Positions 1-10,664 of a stretch of 60,421 nucleotides of DNA are shown piece by piece. Origin of the DNA: Symbiodinium natans (Eukaryota > Sar > Dinophyceae > Suessiales > Symbiodiniaceae); assembly GCA_905221605.1 (NCBI GenBank), contig CAJNDS010000314.1, forward strand, positions 1-60,421. Direction: 5' to 3'. Each line of letters begins with the position of its first letter. Position 1 is the stretch's first letter. Made by a program: the position numbers and the translations under genes. The notes beneath the pieces are model-generated. The model saw only the letters and a list, made by a program, of their open reading frames with translations. It searched no databases and was not told the DNA's origin.

Positions 1-223
1 GGTATGTCTGGTATCTCGGCCTGGGGAATCTCTTGACGAAGTGCACGGAGAGAAAACGAAAGCTCTGAAGTATAATAACGGACATGTAAAGTAAAGGTAT
101 ATGCAAATTATTTTATAACCAAGAGCAAAAGCCAAATGGGACATAAGTATGTATATATATATATGTATCGATTTCAGTATGGGATAAAGGTAAACAGAGC
201 CCTGCGCCAAATAGAACATAAAG

Positions 224-745
224 GTCCGTGCCACGTAGGCCTATGGGGAGCCTACGTATAGGCCTACTTAGGCCGAGGGTAGCCTACCGGTAGGCCTACC
301 GTAGGCCTACGGGTAGAGTAGCGTACCCACAGGCCAGGTAGGCTACCCACAGGCCTACCCGTAGGCGACGCACAGGCAAAGCCACAACACATCAAATGGG
401 GGCGGAGCTATACCATCAGCTCTTTTTGGCTGAGATCGAAGGTTTCGGGTTCTTGCGAAGAATACGACCCTCGGCTTACGAGTAGGCCTGTGGGTAGCCT
501 ACCGGTACGCCTACGGGTAGGCCTGTGGGTAGGCTATCCGTAGACCTACGGGTAGAGTTTGTGGGTAGCCTACCGGCGGTAGGCCTGTGGGTAGCCGACC
601 GGTAGGCCCTGCCCACGGGTAGATTTGCGGTTAGGCCTGTGGGTAGCTGACCGCTACGCCTACGATAGGCTTGTGGGTAGGCTACCCGTAGGCCTACGGT
701 TGGCCTACCGGTAGGCTACCGGAGGACCTACCGACAGGCGTACAG
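224..745. repeat. Field of degenerate GTAGGCCTAC palindromic repeats
   Basis: About 500 bp are built from short variants of GTAGGCCTAC, GTAGGCCTGTGGGTAG and CCTACCGGTAGG, in both orientations because the core is its own reverse complement. The units are irregularly spaced rather than a clean tandem array. About 110 bp of unique sequence (roughly 370-480) interrupt the field. It ends just before the retroelement at 751. No ORF of interest crosses it. Function is unknown; it resembles a palindromic satellite or hairpin-rich intergenic repeat. Confidence 0.85.
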
Positions 746-750
746 TGAAT

Positions 751-968
751 GACGGAACTCACCGAAGGTGATGAAGTTTTATTTTCAAAAGCTGTGTTTT
801 GAAATTACATTGGTAATTTCAACATGCGAGTTTTACTTTGATTTCTTCCCAACTTGCTTCATGCCTTCATGTCACAGTTGAACAGTGAAGATGCATGGCA
901 ATCTTTGGGCCCAGGGTGGGAGGTGGGTTTTCCCCCTTACTCCGAATCCTCTCGAGGAATTTTGTTTG
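751..968 (+). repeat. Repeat A1 of the DIRS-like element
   Basis: 218 bp, repeated without visible change at 2955-3172. It includes the start codon region (ATG at 895) and the first 24 codons of the RT ORF, so the repeat carries the 5' leader and N-terminus of the coding region. Confidence 0.9.
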
Positions 969-2592
969 TGGTTTTGATTTGATGGGGCCCTTGCCCGTGT
1001 CCAATGTCATGCCACGCAAGAACACCTTCGCCACTCTCACCCCTGCCGAGGTCCGTGAGTCTTCCGCTGAAGTTGGCAAGGCCATCTGGAACTCCTGCAA
1101 GGCTACTCCCGTTGATGAAATTGCCCATGAGGTTCATCGCTTGACCCTTGAGGAGGCCCAAAAGGGATGGTTGCAAGGTCCACTGCAGGAGCCTCCCCCA
1201 GCTGGCTCCGTCCTGACCCGACGTTTCGGGGTCAAGCAGACCAGCACTAAGGCTGATGGCACGGTGGTCGATCGAGTCCGTCCCATCGACGACTATACAG
1301 AAAGTCAGGTGAACCTGACCAACTCTAGTGAAGAGAGCATCGACCCGCACAGCATCGACGTCATCGCTTCCGGCATTTGTGCCCGCATCCTCGCTCGTCC
1401 TGCTGCCTCGAGCCCTGAGGACTTGTTTGCTCGAACAATAGACCTTAGGAAGGCTTACAAACAACTTCCCATTTCTGCCGCTTCACTCCCTGATGCTTAC
1501 CTCTGCGTATATGATCCCGTTCGCAAAGCTCCTGCAGTTTATCGCACTCTCGTGTTGCCCTTCGGGGCCAGAGCCGCGGTACAAGGCTTTTGCCGATGTT
1601 CCTATGCGATCTGGCTCATAGGAGTTGTGCTTTTTCTCATGCACTGGACCTGCTTCTTTGACGATTTCTTCCTTGTGTCGGGCCGCGACGAATCGGAGCA
1701 CCTTCATTGGGTGCAGCACTCTCTGTTTACCCTCCTTGGTTGGGAAACCTCGTCAGACAAGGATGCAGGTTTCAGTTGCCTGGCTCGGGTTCTAGGCGTG
1801 GTAGTCTCCTTTAGTGACATAAAGGCTGGTCTTCTGTCGGTAAGCAACACCGAACATCGCAAGAAGGACGTTGCCGCACTGATCGACAAGATGGTCAACA
1901 CAGGATTGGCCAGCGCGCATGAAGTGGCCGTGCTGCGTGGTCGTTTGATGTTCGCCGACAATCAAGTCTTTGGTCGGCGGTCTAAGCAGTGTTTCCTCAC
2001 TCTCACTCGTGCCAGTGCTCGAAAGAAACAGGTTGCTGTGAAAGGCGATCTCCTTCATGCTTTGCTGTTTCTTCGTGACAGAGTCCTCCTGGGAGAGCCT
2101 CGACGCATAGAGGCGAAAGTAAGGAAGAAGCTGTGCATTTTCACAGATGCCTCTCACGAGGCCGAAGGAGGCGGACTCGGAGGCATCATGTACGATTCTG
2201 CTGGTCAGATCTTGGAGTGGTTCTCTGAGTGGTTGTCAGGCGAGGACCTTGTTCCGTTCGGAAGCCAAGACAAGGAAGGAATCATATACGAGTTGGAGCT
2301 TTTTGCCGCCATTCGTGGTGCTGAACACCTTCTCAGGAATACTCGGCACCACGATGTGGTTCTCTTCTGCGACAATGAAGCTGCTCTTGCGTGCCTAATC
2401 GGCGGGCGCGCCGATGGTGAAGTGGCTGCTGCACTTCTTTCCAAGCTCATAGAACTGGAAGAGTCCCATGACATATGCTTCTGGTTCGAATGGGTTGCCA
2501 GTCAGTGCAACCCCGCCGATGCTCCTTCCAGGAGAGACGTGCGCAACCTCCCAAGTGCAGCCAGAACTCGACTCCGCTCACTCAAGCCTTGA
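895..2592 (+). CDS. Reverse transcriptase / RNase H polyprotein of DIRS-like element
   Basis: 565 codons without interruption. The RT domain shows RPIDDYTES (residues 129-137), DLRKAYKQLPI (183-193, first catalytic Asp), LPFG (221-224) and FFDD (254-257, the YxDD-box equivalent). An RNase H domain follows, with Asp418 in FTDAS, Glu466/468 in YELEL, Asp493 in CDNEA, and a terminal NPADAPSR (539-546) like the ADxxSR ending of DIRS-type RNase H. All catalytic acids I can place are present, so the enzyme could be active. The first ATG of the open frame lies inside repeat A1. No protease, chromodomain or recombinase is fused. The lineage assignment (DIRS-like rather than gypsy-like) rests mainly on the ADxxSR motif and the split-repeat architecture. 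Confidence 0.88.
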   Translation: MAIFGPRVGGGFSPLLRILSRNFVCGFDLMGPLPVSNVMPRKNTFATLTPAEVRESSAEVGKAIWNSCKATPVDEIAHEVHRLTLEEAQKGWLQGPLQEPPPAGSVLTRRFGVKQTSTKADGTVVDRVRPIDDYTESQVNLTNSSEESIDPHSIDVIASGICARILARPAASSPEDLFARTIDLRKAYKQLPISAASLPDAYLCVYDPVRKAPAVYRTLVLPFGARAAVQGFCRCSYAIWLIGVVLFLMHWTCFFDDFFLVSGRDESEHLHWVQHSLFTLLGWETSSDKDAGFSCLARVLGVVVSFSDIKAGLLSVSNTEHRKKDVAALIDKMVNTGLASAHEVAVLRGRLMFADNQVFGRRSKQCFLTLTRASARKKQVAVKGDLLHALLFLRDRVLLGEPRRIEAKVRKKLCIFTDASHEAEGGGLGGIMYDSAGQILEWFSEWLSGEDLVPFGSQDKEGIIYELELFAAIRGAEHLLRNTRHHDVVLFCDNEAALACLIGGRADGEVAAALLSKLIELEESHDICFWFEWVASQCNPADAPSRRDVRNLPSAARTRLRSLKP

Positions 2593-2611
2593 TGCAGCTG
2601 TACCTGTTCGA

Positions 2612-2955
2612 GGGGTGTGGAGGTCCAGACTTGTTCAAAGGCTCTCGCCTGGACGGTCTGGGATTCTTCGTTACTCAGGCATGGACGCCTTCGCCCCTCA
2701 GTGAAAAATGGACAGCAAGAGCGTTGGTCGAGTTCATGTTGCGTTGCCCTAAGCATATGAACTTTACGGTACTGGCCCAGAATGGGCAGATTCTGTCAGC
2801 CCCGTTTTGTTAGTGAGCATTTTGCCCGGACCTTAGCCATCGCATACGTGATGTGAGTGTTGCATGCGGTCCACAAGGCAAATAAGAAATAAAATTTGAG
2901 ATCCTATTTGAGATTTCATTCATATATACGAGCATGTAGCAGCTGTGGAAATAAG
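2612..2955 (+). repeat. Repeat B1 of the DIRS-like element
   Basis: 344 bp, repeated at 3277-3620 with one substitution (A at 2894, G at 3559). It overlaps the end of a 112-codon frame (2475-2813) that overlaps the RT ORF in another phase and could be the start of a lost downstream ORF; I recognise no domain in it. Confidence 0.9.
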
Positions 2956-3172
2956 ACGGAACTCACCGAAGGTGATGAAGTTTTATTTTCAAAAGCTGTG
3001 TTTTGAAATTACATTGGTAATTTCAACATGCGAGTTTTACTTTGATTTCTTCCCAACTTGCTTCATGCCTTCATGTCACAGTTGAACAGTGAAGATGCAT
3101 GGCAATCTTTGGGCCCAGGGTGGGAGGTGGGTTTTCCCCCTTACTCCGAATCCTCTCGAGGAATTTTGTTTG
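2955..3172 (+). repeat. Repeat A2 of the DIRS-like element
   Basis: Second copy of A1, joined directly to B1 with a single shared G at 2955. The B1-A2 junction is the sequence expected from end-to-end joining of the element's termini. The same ATG occurs at 3099 but now reads into the B2 copy. Confidence 0.9.
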
Positions 3173-3205
3173 CCCGCCCGCCCATTCCCTTTTTAACTTG
3201 AAGTC

Positions 3206-3620
3206 GGGGTGTGGAGGTCCAGACTTGTTCAAAGGCTCTCGCCTGGACGGTCTGGGATTCTTCGTTACTCAGGCATGGGGTGTGGAGGTCCAGACTTGTT
3301 CAAAGGCTCTCGCCTGGACGGTCTGGGATTCTTCGTTACTCAGGCATGGACGCCTTCGCCCCTCAGTGAAAAATGGACAGCAAGAGCGTTGGTCGAGTTC
3401 ATGTTGCGTTGCCCTAAGCATATGAACTTTACGGTACTGGCCCAGAATGGGCAGATTCTGTCAGCCCCGTTTTGTTAGTGAGCATTTTGCCCGGACCTTA
3501 GCCATCGCATACGTGATGTGAGTGTTGCATGCGGTCCACAAGGCAAATAAGAAATAAAGTTTGAGATCCTATTTGAGATTTCATTCATATATACGAGCAT
3601 GTAGCAGCTGTGGAAATAAG
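3206..3620 (+). repeat. Repeat B2 with an internal 71-bp tandem duplication
   Basis: 3206-3276 and 3277-3347 are two head-to-tail copies of the first 71 bp of the B repeat; 3277-3620 is the full B copy. A 33-bp GC-rich spacer (3173-3205) separates it from A2. Confidence 0.9.
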
Positions 3621-6600
3621 TCGCGATTACTACAGGCCCTGTACTTGTTACTTGTGACTGTTGACATTGATGGAGATGCGACGGAGGGTCCAACCACAAT
3701 GACAATTGCGAGGATTTGCACAAAAAATGCCAGTGCCCTGTTTGTCGGCGCAGCAGCAATCGTGGACATTTCCGGTGCATTACGAGCGGTGCGGACGGTT
3801 GCGAATGCCCCTACGCGGACGAATAGCAAGTGCTGGCAGGTTTTACACATGTTTCCATGGTTTACAATGAGTGATGGGAGAGGCAGTTAGGACCCACTAT
3901 CCAAAAGAAAAAAGGACCATCCCTGCATTGAAACTGTATTATTTTTTCGCGTGCTTGTTTCTCCTAAACATGTAATGGCAGCTTCTAATTGCGAGCCCGG
4001 CCCTCCGCCTGCAAACAAGACGGCTCCAGAATCCCTGGTTCAGCTGCGCAAAGTTGTATGTGAGGTAGGGAGACCTTTGTGGAGACCTTCGCGGTCTTTT
4101 CTGTTTGTCCATGCGGGGAAAAGTAGCTCTATTCCGTGACCTTCAGAAGTCGGAGGTTGAGATTCGCTCTTCCTGCTGCTGTTGAGGCTCACTTGATGGG
4201 TCTGCAACTGCCTCAGGAGGAGTTCTATGAGAAGCTTGATTGAGCTGTTGTCCGACAGGTCTTGGAGGACTCTGCAGGATCAGGCTTCAGGCCCTCGTGG
4301 ATCAAAACGGGAAAACAAGCGGGGGGAGCCTGCCAGAGCCCTGTACTTAGCGGCCTGCCAGCCTGTTGTGCATCTCTTGCTTGCATTTGGCAACAAGGTA
4401 GCTTTCCTCGAAGATGCAGTGTAAGGTTGTTGCGAGAGCGCGTGTCTTGGGAAATCATAGCGATCTTTTCGTAGATTGGCGACAACCTGGTACCTGTAGC
4501 ATTCTGGTGGAGGTTGTTTCGGCCTGTGCTGTACTTGTGGCATGGCATCGTACACCCAACAATTCCGACGTTGACTGCAAAAAGAGCTAGCTAAACATTG
4601 ATGTTGAGATCTACGTTTGTACTCGCAACACCACACTTTTGCAGAATGCTCTCCAGAATGGGGTCTGCTCAGCCGAAAAGGCGCGGCCAGAACGGCGGAG
4701 ATATTCTAGCGGGTCATGAGCGCCTGATGAACAACGATGACTGCTACCTTCTCTCATGGACGAGGCACAAGACACCCATGGCTTTCCGTAGTCTAGCCAG
4801 CATAGACACACATTGTTTTCCACCTTCGGAGATGCGCACTTCCTCCTTGGCTTTTGCATTTCTTCACCGCTCAGGTCCCCCATGCTTTGTTGCAATGGAT
4901 AGTAACCGACCAGATCTCCGCCTTGTTGCCCAGCCCACAGGCCGCGTCCGGCCGTCGACTCAATCTCGCTCCCTTTATCTCCCTCCTCCTTGTGTAGTGC
5001 CCGGACACCTGTCGACCGTTAATTGTCAATCTCGTTTCCTTGCTGTTTTTCGTTCGGTTTGTCGATGTCCGTCGACCAATCTTGCTCTCCTGTTGCCCTT
5101 GCCCGCCCTGCCCATCGGCCGTGCATCCGTGCTCCCTCCTTGTCAACGGGCCATCCAAGTCCTTCTCTGTTGCCCTTTCACCGCCCAACGACCAATCACG
5201 CGCTGCCGTGCTTTTGGCTTTGACATTTCCCCGTCTCGTCTGTCAACCCAAACTGGCTCCTTCTCCTGTTTTGGCTGCCGTCTTTTGGTTGCTGTTGACC
5301 GCGCCACCAGATCTCGCTCCTCACTTCTGTAGTTTTGTATTGAAGAGCATGAACCGGGAACCTGCAAAGGGTTTCGGAAAGCTCTGGAGAATGTTAGATG
5401 TGGTGTGATGTGAGAGCAGAAGGAGTCTTCGGGGCGCCCATTTGTATCCAGAACGCTTTTCAGCCTGATTTTTTGCGCTCCCCGTGGGCTGAACCTTTTG
5501 AGGGTTTTTTGCAAGTTTTTCAGCATCGAACACAAGAGTTTTAATGTTTCATAACCTTGGCACGGTGCTGTGACTGCCGCTGTGGAGCTGATGTCACATG
5601 CCCCGAGTAGGGCACACAAGGGTGTCAGCTCTTGCTACGCCAATGAGTCCGATGCACCCCTGATGCAGCTAGCGTTCGGCACATGCGTGTTAAACATGTC
5701 TTTCCCTGGTGCTCATGAGGTCTGATGGTTTGGGCCAGCCTGTCGAAGAGGAATGGCAAAACTTGATGCGTGGACTTGACTAGAACCGCAGTTGTGACAG
5801 ACTTACATGATTGGTATAATATCTATCATTAGTATCCATCCAATAATATCCATCATACTCATGCAATATCCATCATAGAATAGACCTGATTTCGAAGTCG
5901 GGAGGCAATAAACCCTTCTCCAGCGCAGCCTTCGACCGGAAGCAGCCAGGCATGGAGCCTGTCCTTTGGAAGACGCTGGTTTTCCAAGCCCGTGAAATCA
6001 GAAGCTTGGGTGCAGGTCGTTCCGCCAAGCAGCACCGTTGCAGCTGCTGTCGTAGAAATGCCTGCAGAGATGGAGGATGTGCTCGCATGTTCCACGTTTC
6101 TCATTGTTGAGAGTTTTTGTGGTTGATCCCGGTTTGGACGTCAGACCCCCTGGTCAACACGTGATGCTGTTGTCAGGAGGTCTTGCAGCGACTTCGCAGC
6201 TTCAAGTTTTTTTGGGCTTGCGGACACGATTGTGAAGACATCATGTTCCGGCAGGATGTTGCAGTGCCTTGGGCGCAACCGCGCTTGTCCAGCCAGGCCG
6301 CTTCAGTTCAGCTCGGCATTGTTGAGTATGACATCCGGTACGCACAGAGTCCCCAAAACCCGAGTGCCTGCTCTGCACAGGGAGGTGCCGTGCTGAGAAG
6401 CCGTCGGCCTAGCCTTTTGACACGAGCCCATGCCGCGGCCTCACGCTGTCGAGTCTTCTTTCGGATGCACCAAGGAGAGGCCGTGGGAGTTGAGCTGTTT
6501 TGGTGATGGCAGGTCGCCGTTCGCATGGTGCTGGGTCTGCCAACTTCTGGTCTGTCACAGGCCGCTTTATTGCCGATCAGAAATCCGGCTGTTCTGGAAA

Positions 6601-7713
6601 GGAGCATGGTAGATCAAAGGGGCTGAATCTGATGCCGCCTTCATGTGTTGACACTTGCCCTTATCATGCGTTCGGATTTCCTGCCCAGGGCACGGCCGAT
6701 TTACGCAGGCTACAAGCGGAGGAGCTGGTGTCCGAATGTTGCACGTCTTGCCAATCTTTCTTGAGCCGCAGGCCAGATATGATATACATGGTCACATGTT
6801 CTATGTCTGCACAAAAAATTATCACGCATCAACTTGTGAACGCGCAACCCTGCAGACATCAACTTGCCCTGGTGGCCTGCCGGTCAAATTTCCGAGTCTC
6901 CAATGAAGGTCCGAGCAACCGTGTTGGCCTGGTTCTTGTGGCCTGTTGTTTTCCTTGCATTGTTGACATTGCTTCCGTTGACGCTGCTGCCGTTGTTGTT
7001 GTGGTTGCCGCTGCTGCTGCTGCTGCTGCTACTGCTGAGTTGTCATGCTGCTGCTGCTGAGTTGTCATGCTGCTGCCGTTTCCGTTGCCGTTGCTGCCAA
7101 TGGTTGATTGGTTTATGCCAATTTATGCCAAATATTGGTGGTAGCTGCAGAGGAGTTTGGAATCACCTTCGGCGTGCCAACCGGTGATGCGAACGTCATC
7201 AAGGTCCCATTTGGCTCGCCGAAAGTAGTGGTTGGATCTTCTGTGTGCAAGGGTCTTGTTTTTTGATTTGCTGCCGCGGGTCTAGACTGTATCTTGCGTT
7301 TGCCTCTGTGACATGCGATCGAAACCTCTGACTTTGCAATGAGTGTGACAATATCCTGCCAAAGAGTGTTCAAGCCATCCAAATCCTGCCTCCTTGGACC
7401 TTCTTTGTGCACATCTGCTTCGCCTGTTCCTCGGAGTGTGCTGCGTTGGTCTCAAACACAAACTTGTGTGAGAAACGCGCAGCAAGCCGTCCCCAACTAC
7501 CAGCATCCTAAGGCCAAGATGTTCGACTTCAGCTGCGCCTCCGCCTGCAACCCTCCAAACCCGTCTGCCAACACTGTCAAGGCAAAGCAGGGAGGGAGGG
7601 AGGGAGCCCGGCTGAAATAGAATTGAATACTGTACAGCATGCGTGCCAACATTTCTCGTCGAGCGCCTCGCAAAAAGCGAAGCTTTTTTGTATCAATTGC
7701 CTGACAGGTCAGC
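3621..7713. other. Intergenic/intronic stretch, no recognised gene
   Basis: I see no convincing exon. Short open frames here (for example 4598-5332) are low-complexity and lack domains. Small features are a CATCATA-rich AT patch with ATATCCATCAT repeats (5818-5880), a CTG/CTA trinucleotide run (about 7007-7065) and a GGGA run (7588-7607). Exons shorter than about 60 bp could be missed. Confidence 0.5.
7007..7065. repeat. CTG trinucleotide microsatellite
   Basis: Imperfect CTG/GTTGTTG run with two nearly identical CTGCTGCTGCTGAGTTGTCATG segments following it. No coding role is supported. Confidence 0.8.
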
Positions 7714-9400
7714 ATGGAAGATCTTGCCAAGCGTGTCGCAGAAGAACAGGCGACTCAGAGCAAAAGGTATTCCAGGTTGGAAGTATTGAGTCGACTTTGT
7801 TTCCCCTGAGTCGGATGTTAGGCAGCAAAGGAGGAGGAAGAGAAGCGCAGCAAAGCACGTGAAGCAGCTGAAAAGCAGGACGCTGGAGATGTTTGTCGCT
7901 AGAGCATCACTAGGTTGTGCAAGTGCCTGCTTCAAGTTTGTCCACGAGCTTGTTCGATTTTTTTCGGATATTTCGGATCTTTCAGTGCATCTTTGCAGTC
8001 ATTTGATTCATATGTCTGTGAAGGAGGCGCTCCGCCAACAGCAAGAGAAGGAAGCCGAGGAGCGCCGTCGCAAGGAAGAAGAGGCGCCTGGCGCTGCGAT
8101 GCCATCTTAGCCACTCGAAGCCCAGGTATGTGTAGGCGAGGCTATGCCCTGCCTCAGTCGCAGCCACTATCATCATATTTTCCTCGGAGATTCTAGGGGA
8201 GTTCGGGCATGTGGAGACATCTGATTTGTTCTCACAACTTGCTTGCAGATGCGCACTTCAGGGCCTGGAGGTCGATCAACCTGATATGGTCAGTTCTCAA
8301 AATGATCGTCCCTTTTTGGGTACCCTAAAATGTCAGGGGCCACCTGATAAAAGTATATACAAGTAACACGGCTAACTGATATGACACCTTGTGGTCCTCT
8401 GTGAGGAGGCCCAGCGTGCGCGCCTGGAGGCCGAGCGTCGCGAGAAGGCGCTCCGAGCGATACATGATAGAGGGGATTGGTGGCAGGTGGTTGGAGATTA
8501 AAATACTTTAGGGGGCCTTATTAGTCAGGATAGGTTCTCGTAGCCATCGCGGAATGCTTCTGGTAATTATTCCGACCTCCTGGACGCTAAACCCTAAACC
8601 CTGTAAAGCCCTAAACCCTAAACCGGCTTAGTCGCCTCCTGAGGAAGCCAAGGAAGCCGCTGAGACGGAGGCGGCCGCTGCCGCTCAGGCTGAGAAGAAG
8701 CGCCAGGAGGAGCGATACCATTGCTAGCATGAACGCATGAGCTCATGTGAGCTCTTGGCTGGTGAGTTCCTGCCTTCCGAAATGGGTCGCAGGAGTTGGC
8801 GCTGCACAAGAACGAAGTGATGGCATGGCTTAAGAAGCAAGGCAGCGCGCGTATGTGCAATGATGCGCATGTGGGCAAATGAAGGGCCCCGAAGGGGCTT
8901 GAGGGCCTTGTCGCTGTGGGCCGGGCTTGCGTTTGCAGTGCCAGCTTCGGATAAGATGCCCAGCTGCGAGAGTAAAAAGTGAACAAGTAGTGGATCTTGA
9001 GCGTTCTTTGACAGGCTTCTCCGGCATCAACACTGTCAAGAAGTCCTTCTTCAGCAGCACGTACCCACTGCACAAGGCCGCGGAGGTGGGCAACGCCAAG
9101 ATGGTCAGCTGCCCAGTTCTTTTTTCAGAGCTTAGGGGTAATCCGAGACGTATTCCGCGTCGCGTTAAGCGACATCTGCTCCCGGGTCAGGTCAAGTTGC
9201 TGTTGGAGCAGGGTGCCAACCCAGCACTGAAGAACTCGGCCGGCAAGACTGCTCAAGAGGCTTTTGGGGCAACTTGAGTGCTTAGCAGTGAGATAGAGTT
9301 CACGTGCAGAGGTTGTCATGCTGAAGAAGAAGGGCGAGTCGCACAAGGAGGTGCGCATTCAGCGTGCGAATGCGTCGAAACAGAAAGCTGCTGTCTGCTC
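7714..9400 (+). CDS. Ankyrin-repeat protein with N-terminal coiled coil, multi-exon
   Basis: Nine candidate exons. Exon 1 starts at ATG 7714 (MEDLAKRVAEEQATQSK, to about 7766). Glu/Lys/Arg/Ala-rich helical exons follow near 7826-7880, 8023-8090, 8403-8458 and 8637-8710, predicting a long charged coiled coil. An exon near 8793-8850 reads ELALHKNEVMAWLKKQG. The ankyrin unit spans two exons: HKAAEVGNAKM ends at 9103, an 87-nt intron (9104-9190, GT-AG) is removed, and VKLLLEQGANPALKNSAG continues from 9191. A 52-nt GC-AG intron (9260-9311) leads to a Lys-rich tail. PLHKAA, VKLLLEQGAN and SAGKTA are typical ankyrin signatures. The intron upstream of the exon at 8637 contains CCCTAAA units. Role probably protein-protein contact; target unknown. 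Gene end not determined. Confidence 0.75.
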
Positions 9401-10545
9401 TCATGTGTATAGCCCATAAAAGGTTGGCCACATTGACATGACGTTTTCGCGATGCGAGCGAGGTCCTGTCGCTCCTTTCGGATGCTGCTGGCAGAGCATG
9501 AGCGACTTTGTCCTTGGATAGACGGTTGAATGCCTCAGTGAGTCTGAAGCAGGCCTTAACGCGAGAGGGTGGTTGATATCAGAGGTTCGGCGCGCTGCAG
9601 ATAATTCCTTGTGAGCCCGCATTTGCGCGAAAGTGGCTGCTGACGAAGTCTTCTTTTGCACAGTTAGACTCTTTGCAACTTAAAGGGAGTGAGCGCTTCT
9701 GCTCGCCTGCTGCCTTGTGCCGCAGCACTGGCTGCAGATGGGAGATTCGCTCGCCGGAATTTCTGTGCCATCCATGAGAGATGTGCGGTGACTTGCAGTT
9801 CTTGGTGCCTTCTTCCCCCCGGGAGTGCGAACGGAGAGGGCATCATAATTTGTTCCACTCGCCTTTAGCTGCGAGCCCTAATCATAGCTAAATGTTACAG
9901 GGATGCTTCGCGCAGTCCATAGCTGCGCAAATGTCCTTGCTACGCACAGATTCCAGCAAGAAAGGAAGCTCTTGTTATAGTTGTTACAGCTGTTGTGCTA
10001 TGCAGACAAGCCAACGTACAACTGTTGGTGGTCTTCCTCAAAATTCTGGGAGGCTGTCAAACGGGTGGTGATGCTGTCTGTCATCAGTCTGGCAGCCCAG
10101 ACGTTCCGCTGTGTTGTGTTCTGCTCCGCTACGTTAGACGTTGAAACAACTTCTTAAGCATGTAGCTCGAGGCTCGACCTATTATATCTGCGCCTTCATT
10201 GCGAGATTGCTGCTGGGTCAGTACACCGATCCAGGCTTGGGCAGTTGCTATCTGGCTGTAGCAGCTTGTCGCATGCAAGAGCTCAGAACCAGTCGAGCCT
10301 CCGTGAGATGGCACACAAGAAGTTCGAGCGGAGGTGATCCAAACTCTCCGGATGAGCTTTGGTCGGGGTGCAGCCAGCCCAAGCCCTAGTCAAGTGTTCA
10401 GAGTTGTGTTCATTGCGTTGCTTCCGTATGCACCCGAAGTGGGCACGTCCCCTCGGTCTCTCTGAGGCTCATCATTGAGCTCAGCATTCCTGCGTGCGGG
10501 TACTACGGCGCGCTCTACACCCACAGGATGGACATTCATTCAGAC

Positions 10546-10664
10546 GCCCCCAAATGCGGGTTTACAATGCTAGGGGTGCCTTCTTGGGGTCCTGATTCTA
10601 AGGGGATCCTACAGCTTGGGGGTCTATACTAGGGTCCCCTATTTTCCTAAACCCCCAAATGCGC
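10546..10664. mobile_element. Hairpin/MITE-like element, GGGTTTAC family
   Basis: Starts GGGTTTACAATG, ends CCTAAACCC, with GGGGTCC and GGGATCC blocks inside. The 12-mer CCCCCAAATGCG occurs at both edges (10547-10558 and 10652-10663), which looks like a target-site duplication. Same family as elements near 21.9, 22.6, 29.7, 29.9, 37.6, 51.2 and 54.2 kb. Confidence 0.6.

Larger units (their letters stand above)
751..3620 (+). mobile_element. DIRS-like retroelement with split direct repeats (A1-ORF-B1-A2-B2)
   Basis: The order is A1 (751-968), internal RT/RNase H region, B1 (2612-2955), A2 (2955-3172), a 33-bp spacer, then B2 (3206-3620, with its first 71 bp duplicated). A1 and A2 appear identical over 218 bp. 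B1 and B2 differ at one base (2894/3559). This split-direct-repeat order is known for Ngaro/PAT/VIPER-type tyrosine-recombinase retrotransposons. No target-site duplication is visible; the flanks share only a single G, which fits insertion through a circular intermediate. I found no tyrosine recombinase ORF, so the copy would be non-autonomous for integration. Alternative: a tandem duplication whose second copy lost its coding region. Confidence 0.7.

Noticed and set aside
1-745. CRISPR array
   Set aside because: The palindromic units are irregular, have no constant spacer length, and the context is eukaryotic.
2475-2813. Tyrosine recombinase ORF of the DIRS-like element
   Set aside because: 112 codons without the R-HxxR-Y catalytic set; kept only as a possible remnant.
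4598-5332. 244-codon plus-strand ORF
   Set aside because: Pro/Arg/Cys-rich low-complexity frame, open in several phases, no domain or splice context.
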